Part shown: one piece after another, positions 36,300 to 49,500 of the stretch
How the letters are laid out: each line of letters opens with the position of its first letter
Numbering within the stretch: position 1 is the stretch's first letter
Source: Panopea generosa
Lineage: Eukaryota > Mollusca > Bivalvia > Adapedonta > Hiatellidae
Direction: 5' to 3'
NCBI GenBank assembly: GCA_029582155.1
Contig: CM055896.1
Coordinates: 27,328,184 to 27,392,183 of the forward strand
Length of the DNA stretch: 64,000 nt
Position numbers and translations under genes: made by a program
The notes under the pieces: generated by a model
Database searches by the model: none
The model's input: only the letters and a program-made list of their open reading frames with translations
Told to the model about the DNA's origin: nothing

Positions 36300-36895
36300 G
36301 GTATTTTTTAAATAAATATATGCACTTTATAAATTGGTTAAATTTGGATATCTCGGTCACAAATAAATGCCCCCCTTTGTAAAATGAATCACAACTTGGA
36401 AGTTTATTCATGTTATACGTTAAGTCTATACAGTCATTTCAAGGGTTGTGAGTTCCAACTGATGGTACTTACGCGTAAAATTTTATTATGTCAAATAAGG
36501 GCAATAATTTGCATTTTATTCATGCAAAAGTAATCTTCATTGTCGTATGTTTTATGACTTGGAAGTCTTGCGTTAAGTTTAAATAAAATCAAATACATTG
36601 AGTGGTTGATGAAGTATTGACAAGATGGTACAAGTTTGCAAGCAAAACTAACCAGATTTTCTAAGTCAAACTAGGGAAATAATTTGCATTTTATTAATCC
36701 AAGAGTTATCTAACTTAGTTATCATAGTATGTTTGATGACTAGGAAGTGTTGCGCTAAGTTTCAATTCAATACATGCAACGGTTATTGAGATTGGGACTT
36801 GCACACAAAACTTCAACCAAGGTGGGACGCTGACATACGGGTGAGCAGAATAACTCTCTTTATTCTTTGAAAAGTCAAGCTAAAAATAATTTGAA
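36300..36895. repeat. Dispersed bivalve-type repeat with internal direct copies
   Basis: Two diverged units about 175 bp apart share aataatttgcattttatt (36,503 and 36,679), then atgacttggaagtcttgcg/atgactaggaagtgttgcg and aagtttcaattcaatac-like words. The right end (aaggtgggacgctgacatac, gggtgagcagaataactctc, aaaagtcaagctaaaaataa) resembles, from memory, the tail of a very common bivalve interspersed repeat. The class is unknown. Confidence 0.55.
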
Positions 36896-37124
36896 AATTG
36901 TTTACAGTAACAAATACAACTACGTCAGAATTTACAATGTATTTACCAAAACTCTAATGAAAACAAAGCAAAAGGCCAACTAACAATAAATGTATGTTAT
37001 AAGTACTGTTCTCTGATTGAAAAAATTATATCATGACATGAACAGGGAGGTTACCGAGTTATATTTATATAATTATATGAATACAGACATCGTTGGAAAC
37101 CGTAATTTATAATGTGTTTTTAAA

Positions 37125-37565
37125 CAAGAGGCCCATGGGCCTTAACAGTCATCTGATTATCCAAAAAACATTCACATAAATCTATTCAGTCGTAAGAAAT
37201 AACTTTTTGTCAATTACTCTAATATAGATTTAGTAAAGTAGGCCTCACTCCAAGGGCAAAACTGTGTGACCTAGGGACATGCAATTCACAATTTTTATAA
37301 ATGACCCATATATGTCCATAATCATCTCACTATTTGTTTCCCAGTGCTTCTCCTATATTGAGAAAAAGATTTTTAAAGTTTTCCTTACTTTGACCGTTTT
37401 CACAATTTTGATTCACCCGTGTGTACCAAAGCTGCATACAATATATCATTACAATTACGGTTACGGTTTTGAGAAGAACTAAAAAAAGTCAATTGTTTAC
37501 AGACGCGTGATGATGGACAAAAGGTCCATTGAAACAAAGTCTCAGGTGACCTAAAAAGACCTACT
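37125..37565. repeat. Dispersed repeat with an aacaagaggcccatgggcct start
   Basis: Begins with aacaagaggcccatgggcct, which contains a palindromic ggcccatgggcc, and carries aaaggtccattgaaacaaag and tctcaggtgacct near its right part. I remember this wording from many bivalve genomic repeats. Class unknown, no coding. Confidence 0.5.
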
Positions 37566-37611
37566 GAGATTAAAGTTGAGGGCATAATGGTAGACTGAAT
37601 GCATTTAAAGG

Positions 37612-37850
37612 GTCCTCTGTGGCCGAGTGGCATAAGGAGTCATCTCAAGATCACTTACTTCTCACCGCTAAGGTCGTAGGTTTGAATCCCGCTCCAAAAA
37701 CTGTATGTGAGAAAGTTTCCAGTTACTTGCAGAAGGACAGTAGTTGTACATGTACTCAGTCTGAGGTCCTCTTCCATCAGCAAAACTGGATAAGCCATAT
37801 ATTATCTGAAATGTGTTGAAAATGGCTTTAAACCCGATTAAAAATCCACT
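37612..37850 (+). mobile_element. tRNA-Ser/Leu-derived SINE with conserved central domain
   Basis: The head ctctgtggccgagtggcata (box A) and gtaggtttgaatcccgc (box B) has the long spacing of a Ser/Leu-type tRNA. The body contains gagaaagtttccagttactt, gcagaagg and gaggtcctcttccatcagc, then actggataagccatat, matching from memory the conserved central (Meta-type) domain of a widespread molluscan SINE. The tail is ttaaacccgattaaaaa. Substitutions show an old copy. Confidence 0.72.
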
Positions 37851-37931
37851 GTTCTTGTTTAATTTTGTTGTTGAGGACCTCAGGGAAGATTTGACTTAGT
37901 CCAACTGAGTTTCTAGTACAAAAATGTCATT

Positions 37932-37935
37932 ATTA

Positions 37936-37971
<36 letters not shown>
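37932..37971. repeat. (ATT)n microsatellite
   Basis: About 13 att units, about 110 bp before the 20-bp satellite. It supplies the poly-Tyr start of a repeat-driven ORF. Confidence 0.95.
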
Positions 37972-38084
37972 AAGACATTAACAAAAACGTGCAATTCCTC
38001 TCCTGCTAAAAGAACACAAAAGCTCATTCTTGTGAGATCATGGCTAAGTAAACATCATTCTGATTTAACCTTAAAACACTCTCT

Positions 38085-41000
38085 CTGTCTGTACAATATC
38101 CTTTCTGTCTGTTTAATATACTTTCTGTCTGTACAATATACTATGTGTCTGTACAATATTCTTTCTGAATGTACAATATCCTCTCTGTCAGTACAATATC
38201 CGTCTGTCTGTACAGTATTTGCTCTATCTGTACAATATCCCCTCTGTCTACAATATCCTTTCTGTCTGTACAATATTATCTCTGATGTACAACATGTTCT
38301 CTGTCTGTACAATATCCTCTCTGTTTGTACAATATCATTTCTGTTTGTACAATATTCTCTCTGTCTGTGTAATGTTTTCAATATTTGTACAATATCCTCT
38401 CTATCAGTACAATATCCTCTCTGTATGCACAGTATCCACTTTGTCAGTACAACATCCTCATGTCTGTACAACATCTTCTCTGTCCGAACAATATCCTTTT
38501 TGTCCGTACAATATCCTCTCTGTCAGTACAATATCCTCTCTGTATTTACAATATCCTCTTTGTCAGTACAATATCAGTCTGTTTGCACAACATCCTCTCT
38601 GTCAGTACACCTTCCTCTCTGTCTGTACAGCATCTTCTCTGTCAGTACAACATTTTCTCTGTCTGTACAACATCTTCTCTGTCTGTGAACTATCCTTTAT
38701 GTCTGTACAATATCCTCTCTGTCTGTACAATATCATCTCTGTCAGTACAATATCCTCTCTGTACAATTTCCTCTCTACCTGTATACCATACTCTCTGTCT
38801 GTACAACATACTCCTTCCTCGGTTCAACATACTCTCTGTTTGTACAATATCCTCTCTGTCTGTACAATATCAATCATATCTGTACAATATATTCTGTCTG
38901 TTAAATACCTTTCTGTCTGTACAATATTTTTTTGTCTGTACAATATCCTTTCTGTCTCTACAATATTTTCTCTGCTGTACAACATTTTCTGTGTCTGTGC
39001 AAAATCCTTTCTATCTGTACAATATACTCTCTGTCTGTACAATTTCATCTATGTCAGTACAATATCCTCTCTTTCTATACAATATCCTCTCTGTCTGTAC
39101 AATATACTCACTGTCTGTACAATATCCTCTCTGTCAGTACAATATCCTCTGTCTGTACAATAGTTTCCCTGCATGTACAACATTCTCTCTGTCTGTACAG
39201 TATCCTCTTTGTCTGAACAATATCATTTCTGTCAGTACAATATCCTTTCTGTCTGTACAATATTCTCTCTGTCTGTACAATATCCTCTCTGTCTGTATAA
39301 TATCCTTTCTGTCAGTACAATATCATTTCTGTCTACAATATCATTTGCGTTTGTACAATATTTTCTCTGTCTGTGTAATATTTTATCTGTCTGTACAATA
39401 TCCTTTCTGTCTGAACAATATCCTCTCTGTCTATACAATATCATTTCTGTCAGTCAAATATTTTCTCTGTCTGTATAATATCCTCTCTATCTGTACAATA
39501 TCATTTTTGTTTAGACAATATTATTTCTGTACAGTATCCTCTCTGTCTGTACACTATCCTTTCTGTCTGTATAAAATCCTCTCTCTTTCAGTACAACATC
39601 ATCCCTGTCTGTACAATATCCTCTCTTTCTTTACAATATCATTTATGTCTGTATAATGTTTTCAATATCTGTACAATATCCTCTCTGTCAGTACAATATC
39701 CTCTCTGTATGCACAATATCCTCTCTGTCAGTACATATCATCTTTGTCTTTACAACATCTTCTATGTCAGTACATCATTCTCTCTGTCTGTACAATAACC
39801 TTTCTGTCTGTACAATATCCTCTCTGTCTGTACAATATCATCTCTGTTAGCAGAACATCCTCTCTGTACAATATCCTTTCTACCTGTATAACATACTCTC
39901 AGTCTGTACAACATACTCCTTCTCTCTGTACAATAAACTCTCTGTTTGTACAATATCCTCTCTGTCTGTACAATATCAATCCTGTCTGTACAATATCTTC
40001 TGTCTGTTAAATATATTTCTGTCTGTACAATATTTTCTCTGTCTGTACAATATCCTTTCTGTTTGTACAATATATTCTCTGCTGTACAACATTTTCTGTG
40101 TCTGTGCAATATCCATTCTATCTGTACAATATACTCTCTGTCTGTACCATTTTATCTATGTCAGTACAATATCCTCTCTTTCTATACAATATCCTCTCTG
40201 TCTGTAGAACATTCTCTCTGTGTGCACAACATCCTCTCAGTCTGTTCAATATAATTTCTGTTTGTACAATATACTCACTGTCTTGTACAATATCCTCTCT
40301 GTCAGTACAATATCCTCTCTTTCTGTACAATATCCTCTGTCTCTACAATAGTTTCCCTGCATGTACAACATTCTATCCTCCCTGTCTGTACAATATCCTC
40401 TCTGTCTGTACAGTATCGTCTTTTTCTGTACAATATCATTTCTGTCAGTGCAATATACTGTCTGTCTGTACAATATTTTCTCTGCCTGTACAGCATTTAT
40501 TGTGTCTGTGCAATATCCTTTATATCTGTACAATATACTCTCTGTCTGTACAATTTCATATCTGTCAGTACAATATCCTCTCTTTCTATACAATATCCTC
40601 TCTGTCTGTACAACATCCTCTCTGTCTGTACAATATCAATCCTGTCTGTACAACATCTTCTGTCTGTACACTATTTTCTCTGTCTGTACAATATCCTTTC
40701 TCTCTGTACAATATTTTCTCTGCCTGTAAAACATTATCTGTGTCTGTACACTATCCTTTCTATCTGTACAATATACTCTTTGTCTCTACAGTTTCATATC
40801 TGTCAGTACAATATCCTCTCTTTCTATACAATATCCTCTATGTCTGTACAACATCCAGTCTGTGTGAACAACATCCTCTCAGGTTGTTCAATATAATTTC
40901 TGTCTGTACAATATACTCACTGTCTGTACAATATATTCTCTGTCTGTACAATATCCTCTCTGTCTGTACAATATACTCTCTTTCTATACAATATCCTCGC

Positions 41001-42590
41001 TGTCTGTACAACATCCAATCTGTGTGAATAACATCCTCTCAGGTTGTTCAATATAATTTCTGTCTGTCTGTATAATCCTCTCTCTTTCAGTACAACATCA
41101 TCTCTGTCTGTACAATATCCTCTCTGTCTTTAAAATATCATTTATGTCTGTATAATATTTTCAATATCTGTACAATATCCTCTCTGTCAGTACAATATCC
41201 TCTCTGTATGCACAATATCCTCTCTGTCAGTACAACATCCTCTCTGTCTTGACAACATCTTCTCTGTCTGTATGCACAATATCCTCTTTGTCAGTACAAC
41301 ATCCTCTCTGTCTGTACAACATCTTCTCTGTCCGTACAACATCCTTTCTGTCCGTACAATATCCTCTCTGTCAGTACAATATCCTCTCTGTATGTACAAT
41401 ATACTCTCTGTCAGTACAATATCATCTCTTCTCTGTCAGTACAACATTCTCTCTGTCTGTACAACATCTTCTCTGTCTGTACTATATCCTTTCTGTCCGT
41501 ACAATATCCTTTCTGTCAATACAATATCCTCTCTGTCTGTACAATATTCTCTCTGTTTGCACAACATCCTATCTGTCAATACACCATCCTCTCTGTCTGT
41601 ACAACATTCTCTCTGTCTGTACAATATCCTCTCTGTTTGCACAACATCCTATCTGTCAATACACCATCCTCTCTGTCTGTACAACATTCTCTCTGTCTGT
41701 ACAATATCCTCTCTGTTTGCACAACATCCTATCTGTCAATACAGCATCCTCTCTGTCTGTACAACATTTTCTCTGTCAGTACAACATTCTCTCTGTCTGT
41801 ACAACAGCTTCTCTGTCTGTACGGTTTTCTTTCTGTACATTATTTTCACTTTCTGTACAATATCCTCTTTGTTTCCATAATATCCTCTCTGTCGGTACAA
41901 TACCATTTCTGTCTGAACAATATCTTTTCTGTATGTACAATATTTTCTTTGTCTGTACAATATCATTTCTGTCTGTACAATATCCTCTCTGTCAGTACAA
42001 TATAATTTTGTCTGTACAATATCATCTCTCTCTGTACAATATCCTCTCTGTCTGTACAATATTCTCTCTGTCTGTACAATATCCTCTCTGTCTGTACAAT
42101 ATCATCTATGTCTGTCTGTACAATAAACTCTCTGTCTGTACATTATAATTTCTGTCTATACAATATTTTCTTTGTCAGTACAATATCATTTTTGTCTGTA
42201 CAATATTTTCTCTGTACAATATCCGTTCTGTCTGTACAATCTTTTCTCTGTCTGTACAATATCCTCTCTGTCTGTACAATATCATCTCTGTCTGTACAAT
42301 ATCCTCGATGTCAGTACAATATTTTCTTTGTCTGCACAATATCCTCTCTGTCTACATCATCCTCTCTGTCTGTACAACATCCTCTCTGTCAGGACAATAT
42401 TCTCTCTGTCTATACAATATACTCTCTGTCTGTACAATATCCTCTATGTCTGTACACTATAATTCTCTGTCTGTACATTATCCTCTCTGTCTGTACAACA
42501 TCCTCTCTGTCTGTACAATATCATCTCTGTCAGTTCAATATCCTCTCTGTTTCAATACTATTATCTCTGTCTGTACACTATTCTCTTTAT
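38085..42590. repeat. 20-bp satellite, about 225 copies
   Basis: The unit is tctctgtctgtacaatatcc with the palindrome tgtaca in most copies. The 20-bp period and rarity of stops generate many overlapping ORFs (423 codons at 38,385-39,656, 314, 309, 299 and others) that are all 20-residue periodic; none is a gene. Higher-order structure is visible. A 4-mer (80 bp) marked by ctctgtttgcacaacatcc repeats at 41,551, 41,631 and 41,711. A larger block marked by caatcatatc/caatcctgtc recurs at 38,871, 39,977 and 40,637. The array runs directly into the 44-bp array. Confidence 0.95.
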
Positions 42591-45500
42591 TCTCAGCGTC
42601 TCATTTCTGCTACAAAGTTGATCTCCAGTTGTTATATCAGCGTCTCATTTCTGCTACAAAATTGTTATATCAGCGTCTCATATCTGCTACAAAATTGATC
42701 CTTATTTGTTATATCAGCGTCTCATTTCTGTTACAAAGTTGATTTCCAGTTGTTATATCAGCATCTCATTCCTGCTACAAATTGTTATTTCAGCGTCTCA
42801 TTTCTTCTACAAAGTTGATCCTCAGTTGTTATACCAGCATCTCATTTCTGTTACAAAGTTGATCCCCAGTTGTTATATCAGCGTCTTATTTCTGTTACAA
42901 AATTGATACTCAGTTGTTATATCAGCGTCTCATTTCCGTTACAAAGTTGATCCCAGGTTGTTATATCGGCGTCTCATTCCTGTTACAAAATTGATCCTAA
43001 GTTGTTATATCAGCGTCTCATTTCTGCTACAAAGTTGATCCTCAGTTGTTATATCAGCGTCTTATTTCTGTTACAAAGTTGATCCTCAGTTGTTGTATCA
43101 GCGTCTTATTTCTATTACAAAGTTGATCCTCAGTTGTTATATCAGCGTCTTATTTCTGTTACAAAGTTGATCCCCAATTTTTATATCAGCGTCTCATTTC
43201 TGTTACAAAATTAATACTCAGTTGTTATATCAGCGTCTCATTTCCGTTACCAAGTTGATCCCAAGTTGTTATATCAGCGTCTCATTCCTGTTACAAAATT
43301 GATCCTCAGTTGTTATATCAGCGTCTCAATTCTGTTACAAAGTTGATCCCCAGTTGATATATCAGCGTCTCATTCCTGTTACAAAATTGATCCTCAAATG
43401 TTATATCAGCGTCTCAATTCTGTTACAAAGTTGATCCCCAGTTGATATATCAGCTTCTCATTTCTGTTACAAAATTGATTCTCAGTTGTTATATCAGTGT
43501 CTCATTTCTGTTACAAAGTTGATCCCAAGTTGTTATATCAGCGTCTCATTTCTGTTACAAAATTGATCCTCAGTTGTTATATCAGCGTCTCAATTCTGTT
43601 ACAAAGTTGATCCCCAGTTGATATATCAGCTTCTCATTTCTGTTACAAAATTGATACTCAGTTGTTATATCAGTGTCTCATTTCTGTTACAAAGTTGATC
43701 CCAAGTTGTTATATCAGCGTCTCATTCCTGTTACAAAATTGATCCTCAGTTGTTATATCAGCGTCTCATTTCCGTTACAAAGTCGATCCCCAGTTGATAT
43801 ATCAGCTTCTCATTTCTGTTACAAAATTGATACTCAGTTGTTATATTAGTGTCTCATTTCTGTTACAAAGTAGATCCCAGGTTGTTATATCAGCGTCTTA
43901 TTCCTGTTACAAAATTGATCCTCAGTTGTTATATCAACGTCTAATTTTGCTACAAAGTTGATCCTCAGTTGTTATATCAGCGTCTTATTTCTGCTACAAA
44001 GTTGATCCTCAGGTTGTTATATCAGCGTCTCATTCCTGTTACAAAGTTGATCCTCATTTGTCATATCAGCGTCTCATTTCTGCTACAAAGTTGATCCTCA
44101 GGTTGTTACATCAGCGTCTTATTTCTGCTACAAAGTTGATCCTCAGTTGTTATATCAGCGTCTCATTCCTGATACAAAGTTGATCCTCAGTTGTCATATC
44201 AGCGTCTCATTTCTGCTACAAAGTTGATCCTCAGGTTGTTATATCAGCGTCTTATTTCTGCTACAAAGTTGATTCTCAGTTGTTATATCAGCGTTTTATT
44301 TCTGCTACAAAGTTGATTCTCAGTTGTTTTATCAGCGTCTTATTTCTACTACAAAGTTGATTCTCAGTTGTCATATCAGCGTCTTATTTCTACTTCAAAG
44401 TTGATCCTCAGTTTTTATATCGGCGTCTAATTTCTACTACAAAGTTGATCCTCAGTTGTTATATCGGCGTTTTATTTCTACTTCAAATTTGATCCTCAGT
44501 TGTTATATCAGCGTTTTATTTCTACTACAAAGTTGATCCTCAGTTGTTATATCAGCGTTTCATTTCTACTACAAAGTTGATTCTCAGTTGTTATATCAGC
44601 GTCTCATTTCTGCTACAAAGTTGATTCTCAGTTGTTATATCAGCGTTTTATTTCTGCTACAAAGTTGATTCTCAGTTGTTTTATCAGCGTCTCATTTCTG
44701 CTACAAAGTTGGTCCTCAGTTTTTATATCGGCGTCTAATTTCTACTACAAAGTTGATCCTCAGTTGTTATATCAGCGTTTTATTTCTACTACAAAGTTGA
44801 TCCTCAGTTGTTATATCAGCGTCTCATTTCTACTACAAAGTTGATTCTCAGTTGTTATATCAGCGTCTCATTTCTGCTACAAAGTTGATTCTCAGTTGTT
44901 ATATCAGCGTCTCATTTCTGCTACAAAGTTGATTCTCAGTTGTTATATCAGCGTCTCATTTCTGCTACAAAGTTGATCCTCAGTTTTTATATCGGCGTCT
45001 TATTTCTACAACAAAGTTGATCCTCAGTTGTTATATCAGCGTTTTATTTCTGCTACAAAGTTGATCCTCAGTTGTTATATCAGCGTCTCATTTCTGCTAC
45101 AAAGTTGATTCTCAGTTGTTATATCAGCGTCTCATTTCTGCTACAAAGTTGATTCTCAGTTGTTATATCAGCGTCTCATTTCTGCTACAAAGTTGATCCT
45201 CAGTTTTTATATCGGCGTCTAATTTCTACTACAAAGTTGACCCTCAGTTGTTATATCGGCGTCTTATTTCTACAACAAATTTGATTCTCAGTTGTTATAT
45301 CAGCATATTATTTCTACTACAAAATTGATCTTCAGTTTTTACATCGGCGTCTTATTTCTACTACAAAGTTGCTCCTCAGTTTTTATATCGGCATCTAATT
45401 TCTACTACAAAGTTGATCCTCAGTTTTTATATCGGCGTCTAATTTCTACTACAAAGTTGATCCTCAGTTGTTATATCGGCGTCTCATTTCTACTTCAAAT

Positions 45501-45882
45501 TTGATTCTCAGTTGTTATATCAGCGTTTTATTTCTACTACAAAGTTGATCCTCAGTTGTTATATCGGCGTTTTATTTCTACTTCAAATTTGATCCTCAGT
45601 TGTTATATCAGCGTTTTATTTCTACTACAAAGTTGATCCTCAGTTGTTATATCAGCGTCTTATTTCTACTTCAAATTTGATCCTCAGTTGTTATATCAGC
45701 GTTTTATTTCTACTACAAAGTTGATCCTCAGTTGTTATATCAGCGTCTTATTTCTGCTACAAAGTTGATCCCCAGTTGTTATATCAGCGTTTTATTTCTA
45801 CTACAAAGTTGATCCTCAGTTGTCATATCGGCGTCTTATTTCTACTACAAAGTTGATCCTCAGTTTTTATATCAAGTCTTAT
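42591..45882. repeat. 44-bp satellite, about 75 copies
   Basis: The unit reads ttatatcagcgtctcatttc, tgctacaaagttgatcctca and gttg. It abuts the 20-bp array with no unique DNA between (junction about 42,590). A tetrameric higher-order repeat of 176 bp is visible through gttgatatat at 43,441, 43,617 and 43,793. The right half favours tactacaaag and atcggcgtct variants, the left half tgttacaaaa variants. No coding potential. Confidence 0.95.
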
Positions 45883-45884
45883 TA

Positions 45885-46470
45885 AAAGCGACATCAGGTG
45901 CGTTTTAACATGTTGAATCATTTTCTTCCACCATGCCTGTTATGTTCCTTTTATTTCATGTCATTGTACGATTTACAGTTGAATGATTCCTTTTGCCTGA
46001 AATACATTTTATGTGCTAATGTGCTGTAAAAGTCACATATCAACTTACACCTGTTACACTTAAAATGATCTTTTTATCAGATGGCAGAAACCATAATATT
46101 GAAGGAATGCCAGAAGTACATTCTACAATTCATTTTAAAGTTTACCAGATGGGTAAATCGATTCAATTGCAATACGGTTTTGTGTTTTATTTATTTGAAT
46201 TAGACTAATTCACATAAGGAATTAAATCATACGTTAAATATAAAAGTGCTTTGTTCTATTTTGTAACGTAAATTAGTTGCTTTGCAGACGAACAATTACT
46301 GATTACATCTATCGCAGGAACATACACGCTGATTGCGTGAAACTAACACCTCCCTTTGGTCTGGCTACATATGCACAGATATAATTATAATGTTTAATAA
46401 TTATGGGGACATTTTTTTTAACATTGATGAGATTACATTTCATTTAATGAATTCTAAATGATGATTATTA
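45885..46470. other. Unique spacer between satellites, no gene
   Basis: About 585 bp of non-repetitive AT-rich DNA, the only break in the 17.6-kb tandem block. No motif recognised. Confidence 0.55.
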
Positions 46471-46477
46471 TTATAAC

Positions 46478-46527
<50 letters not shown>
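46470..46527. repeat. (ATT)n microsatellite at satellite edge
   Basis: About 18 att units ending exactly where the 37-bp satellite begins. Confidence 0.95.
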
Positions 46528-46528
<1 letters not shown>

Positions 46529-46530
46529 AA

Positions 46531-49500
46531 AGACCGTGCTTGTTCCAGTTATGTACTGACTTTGTAATGACCATGCTTGATCCAGCTATGTATTGACTTT
46601 GTTATGACTGTGTATGTTCCAGCTATGTATTGACTTTGTTATCACTGTGTATGTTCAGCTATATATTGACTTTGTTATGACTGTGTATGTTCCAGCTATG
46701 TATTGACTTTGTTATGACTGTGTATGTTCCAGCTATGTATTGACTTTGTTATGACTGTGTATGTTCCAGCTATGTATTGACTTTGTTATGACTGTGTATG
46801 TTCCAGCTATGTATTGACCTTGTAATGACCGTGTATGTTCCAGCTATGTATTGACCTTGTAATGACAGTGCTTGTTACAGCTATGTATTGACATTGTAAA
46901 GACCTTGTTTGTTACAGCTATGTATTGACCTTGTAATGACCGTGTATGTTCAAGCTTTGTTTTGACCTTGTAATGACCATGCTTGTTCCAGCTATGCATT
47001 GAACTAGTAATGAACGTGCTTGTTACAGCTATGTATTGACATTGTAATGACCGTGTATGTTCCAGCTATGTATTGACCTTGTTATGACCGTGTATGTTCC
47101 AGCTATGTATTGACCTTGTTACGACCGTGTATGTTACAGCTATGTATTGACCTTGTTATGACCGTGTATGTTCCAGCTATGTATTGACCTTGTTACGACC
47201 GTGTATGTTACAGCTATGTATTGAACTTGTAATGATCGTGCTTGTTACAGCTATGTATTGACCTAGTAATGACCGTGCTTGTTACAGCTATGTATTGACC
47301 TTGTAATGACCGTGTATGTTCCAGTTTTGTAATGACCTTGTAATTACCGTGCTTGTTACAGCTATGTATTGAACGTGTCATGACCGTACTTGTTCCAGCT
47401 ATGTATTGACTTCGTAATCACCGTAATTGTTCCAGCTATGTATTGATCAAGTAATGACCGTGCTTGTTTGAGCTTTGTTTCGACCTTGTATTTACCGTGC
47501 TTGTTACAGCTATGTATTGACCGTGTCATGACCGGACTTGTTCCAGCTATGTAATGACTTCGTAATGACCGTACTTGTTCCAGCTATGTATTGACCATGT
47601 AATGACCGTGCTTGTTACAGTAATATATTGACCTTGTAATGACCGTGCTTGTTCAAGCTATGTAATGACCGTGTTATGACCGTGCTTGTTCCAGCTAAGT
47701 ATTGACTTTGTAATGACCGTGCTTGTTACAGCACTTTATTGACCTTGTAATGACCGTGCTTGTTCCTGTTATGTATTGAACTTGTGATGACCATGCTTGT
47801 TCCAGCTATGTTTTGACATTATGATGACCGTGCTTGTTCCAGCTATGTATTGACCTTGTTATGACCGTGGTTATTCCAGCTAGGTATTGACCTTGTAATG
47901 ACCTTGCTTGTTCCAGGTATGTATTGACATTGTAATGACTGTTCTAGTTACAGCTATGTATTGACCTTGTTACGACCGTGTATGTTCCAGCTATGTATTG
48001 ACCTTGTAATGACCGTGCTAGTTACAGCTTTGTATTGACCTAGTAATGACCTTGCTTGTTACAGCTATATATTGACCTTGTAACTACCGTGTATGTTCAA
48101 GGTATGTATTGACCTTGTTATGACCGTGTATGTTCCAGTTTTGTAATAACCTTGTAATGACCGTGCTTGTTCCAGCTATGTGATGACCTTGTAATGACGT
48201 GCTTGTTACAGCTATGTATTGACCTTGTAATGACCGTGCTTGTTATAACTATGTATTGATCTTGTAATGTCCGTGCTTGATCCAGCTATGTATTGACCTT
48301 GTAATGACCGTGTATGTTCCAGTTTTGTAATGACCTTGTAATTACCGTGCTTGTTACAGCTATGTATTGAACGTGTCATGACCGTACTTGTTCCAGCTAT
48401 GTATTGACTTCGTAATCACCGTAATTGTTCCAGCTATGTATTGATCATGTAATGACCGTGCTTGTTTGAGCTTTGTTTCGACCTTGTAATTACCGTGCTT
48501 GTTACAACTATGTATTGACCGTGTCAAGACCGGACTTGTTCCAGCTATGTAATGACTTCGTAATGACCGTACTTGTTCTAGCTATGTATTGACCATGTAA
48601 TGACCGTGCTTGTTACAGTAATATATTGACCTTGTAATGACCGTGCTTGTTCAAACTATGTAATGACCGTGTTATGACCGTGCTTGTTCCAGCTAAGTAT
48701 TGACTTTGTAATGACCGTGCTTGTTACAGCACTTTATTGACCTTGTAATGACCGTGCTTGTTCCTGTTTTGTATTGAACTTGTGATGACCATGCTTGTTC
48801 CAGCTATGTTTTGACATTATGATGGCCGTGCTTGGTCCAGCTATGTATTGACCTTGTAATGACCGTGTATGTTCCAGTTTTGTAATGACCTTGTAATTAC
48901 CGTGGTTGTTCCTGTTATGTATTGAACTTGTAATGACCGTGCTTGTTCCAGCTATGTATTGACCTTGTATTGACCGTGGTTGTTCCAGCTATGTATTGAC
49001 CTTGTAATGACATTGCTTGTTCCTGTTATGTATTGAACTTGTGATGACCATGCTTGTTCCAGCTATGTTTTGACATTATGATGACCGTGCTTTTTCCAGC
49101 TATGTATTGACCTTGTAATGACCGTGGCTATTCCAGCTAGGTATTGACCTTGTAATGACCTTGCTTGTTCCAGGTATGTATTGACATTGTAATGACTGTT
49201 CTAGTTACAGCTAGGCATTGACCTTGTTACGACCGTGTATGTTCCAGCTATGTATTGACCTTGTTATGACCGTGCTTGTTACAGCTTTGTATTGACTTAG
49301 TAATGACCTTGCTTGTTACAGCTATGTTTTGACCGTGTAATTACCGTGTATGTTCAAGGTATGTATTGACCTTGTAATTACCGTGTTAGTTCCAGCTATG
49401 TGATGACATTGTAATGACCGTGCTTGTTACAGCTATGTTTTGACCTTGTAATGACCGTGCTTGTTATAACTATGTAATGATCTTGTAATGACCGTGCTTG

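Noticed and set aside
38219-42148. Many 100-423-codon ORFs (LYNILSVCTISSLSVQYP-like)
   Set aside because: All are 20-residue readings of the 20-bp satellite in different frames.
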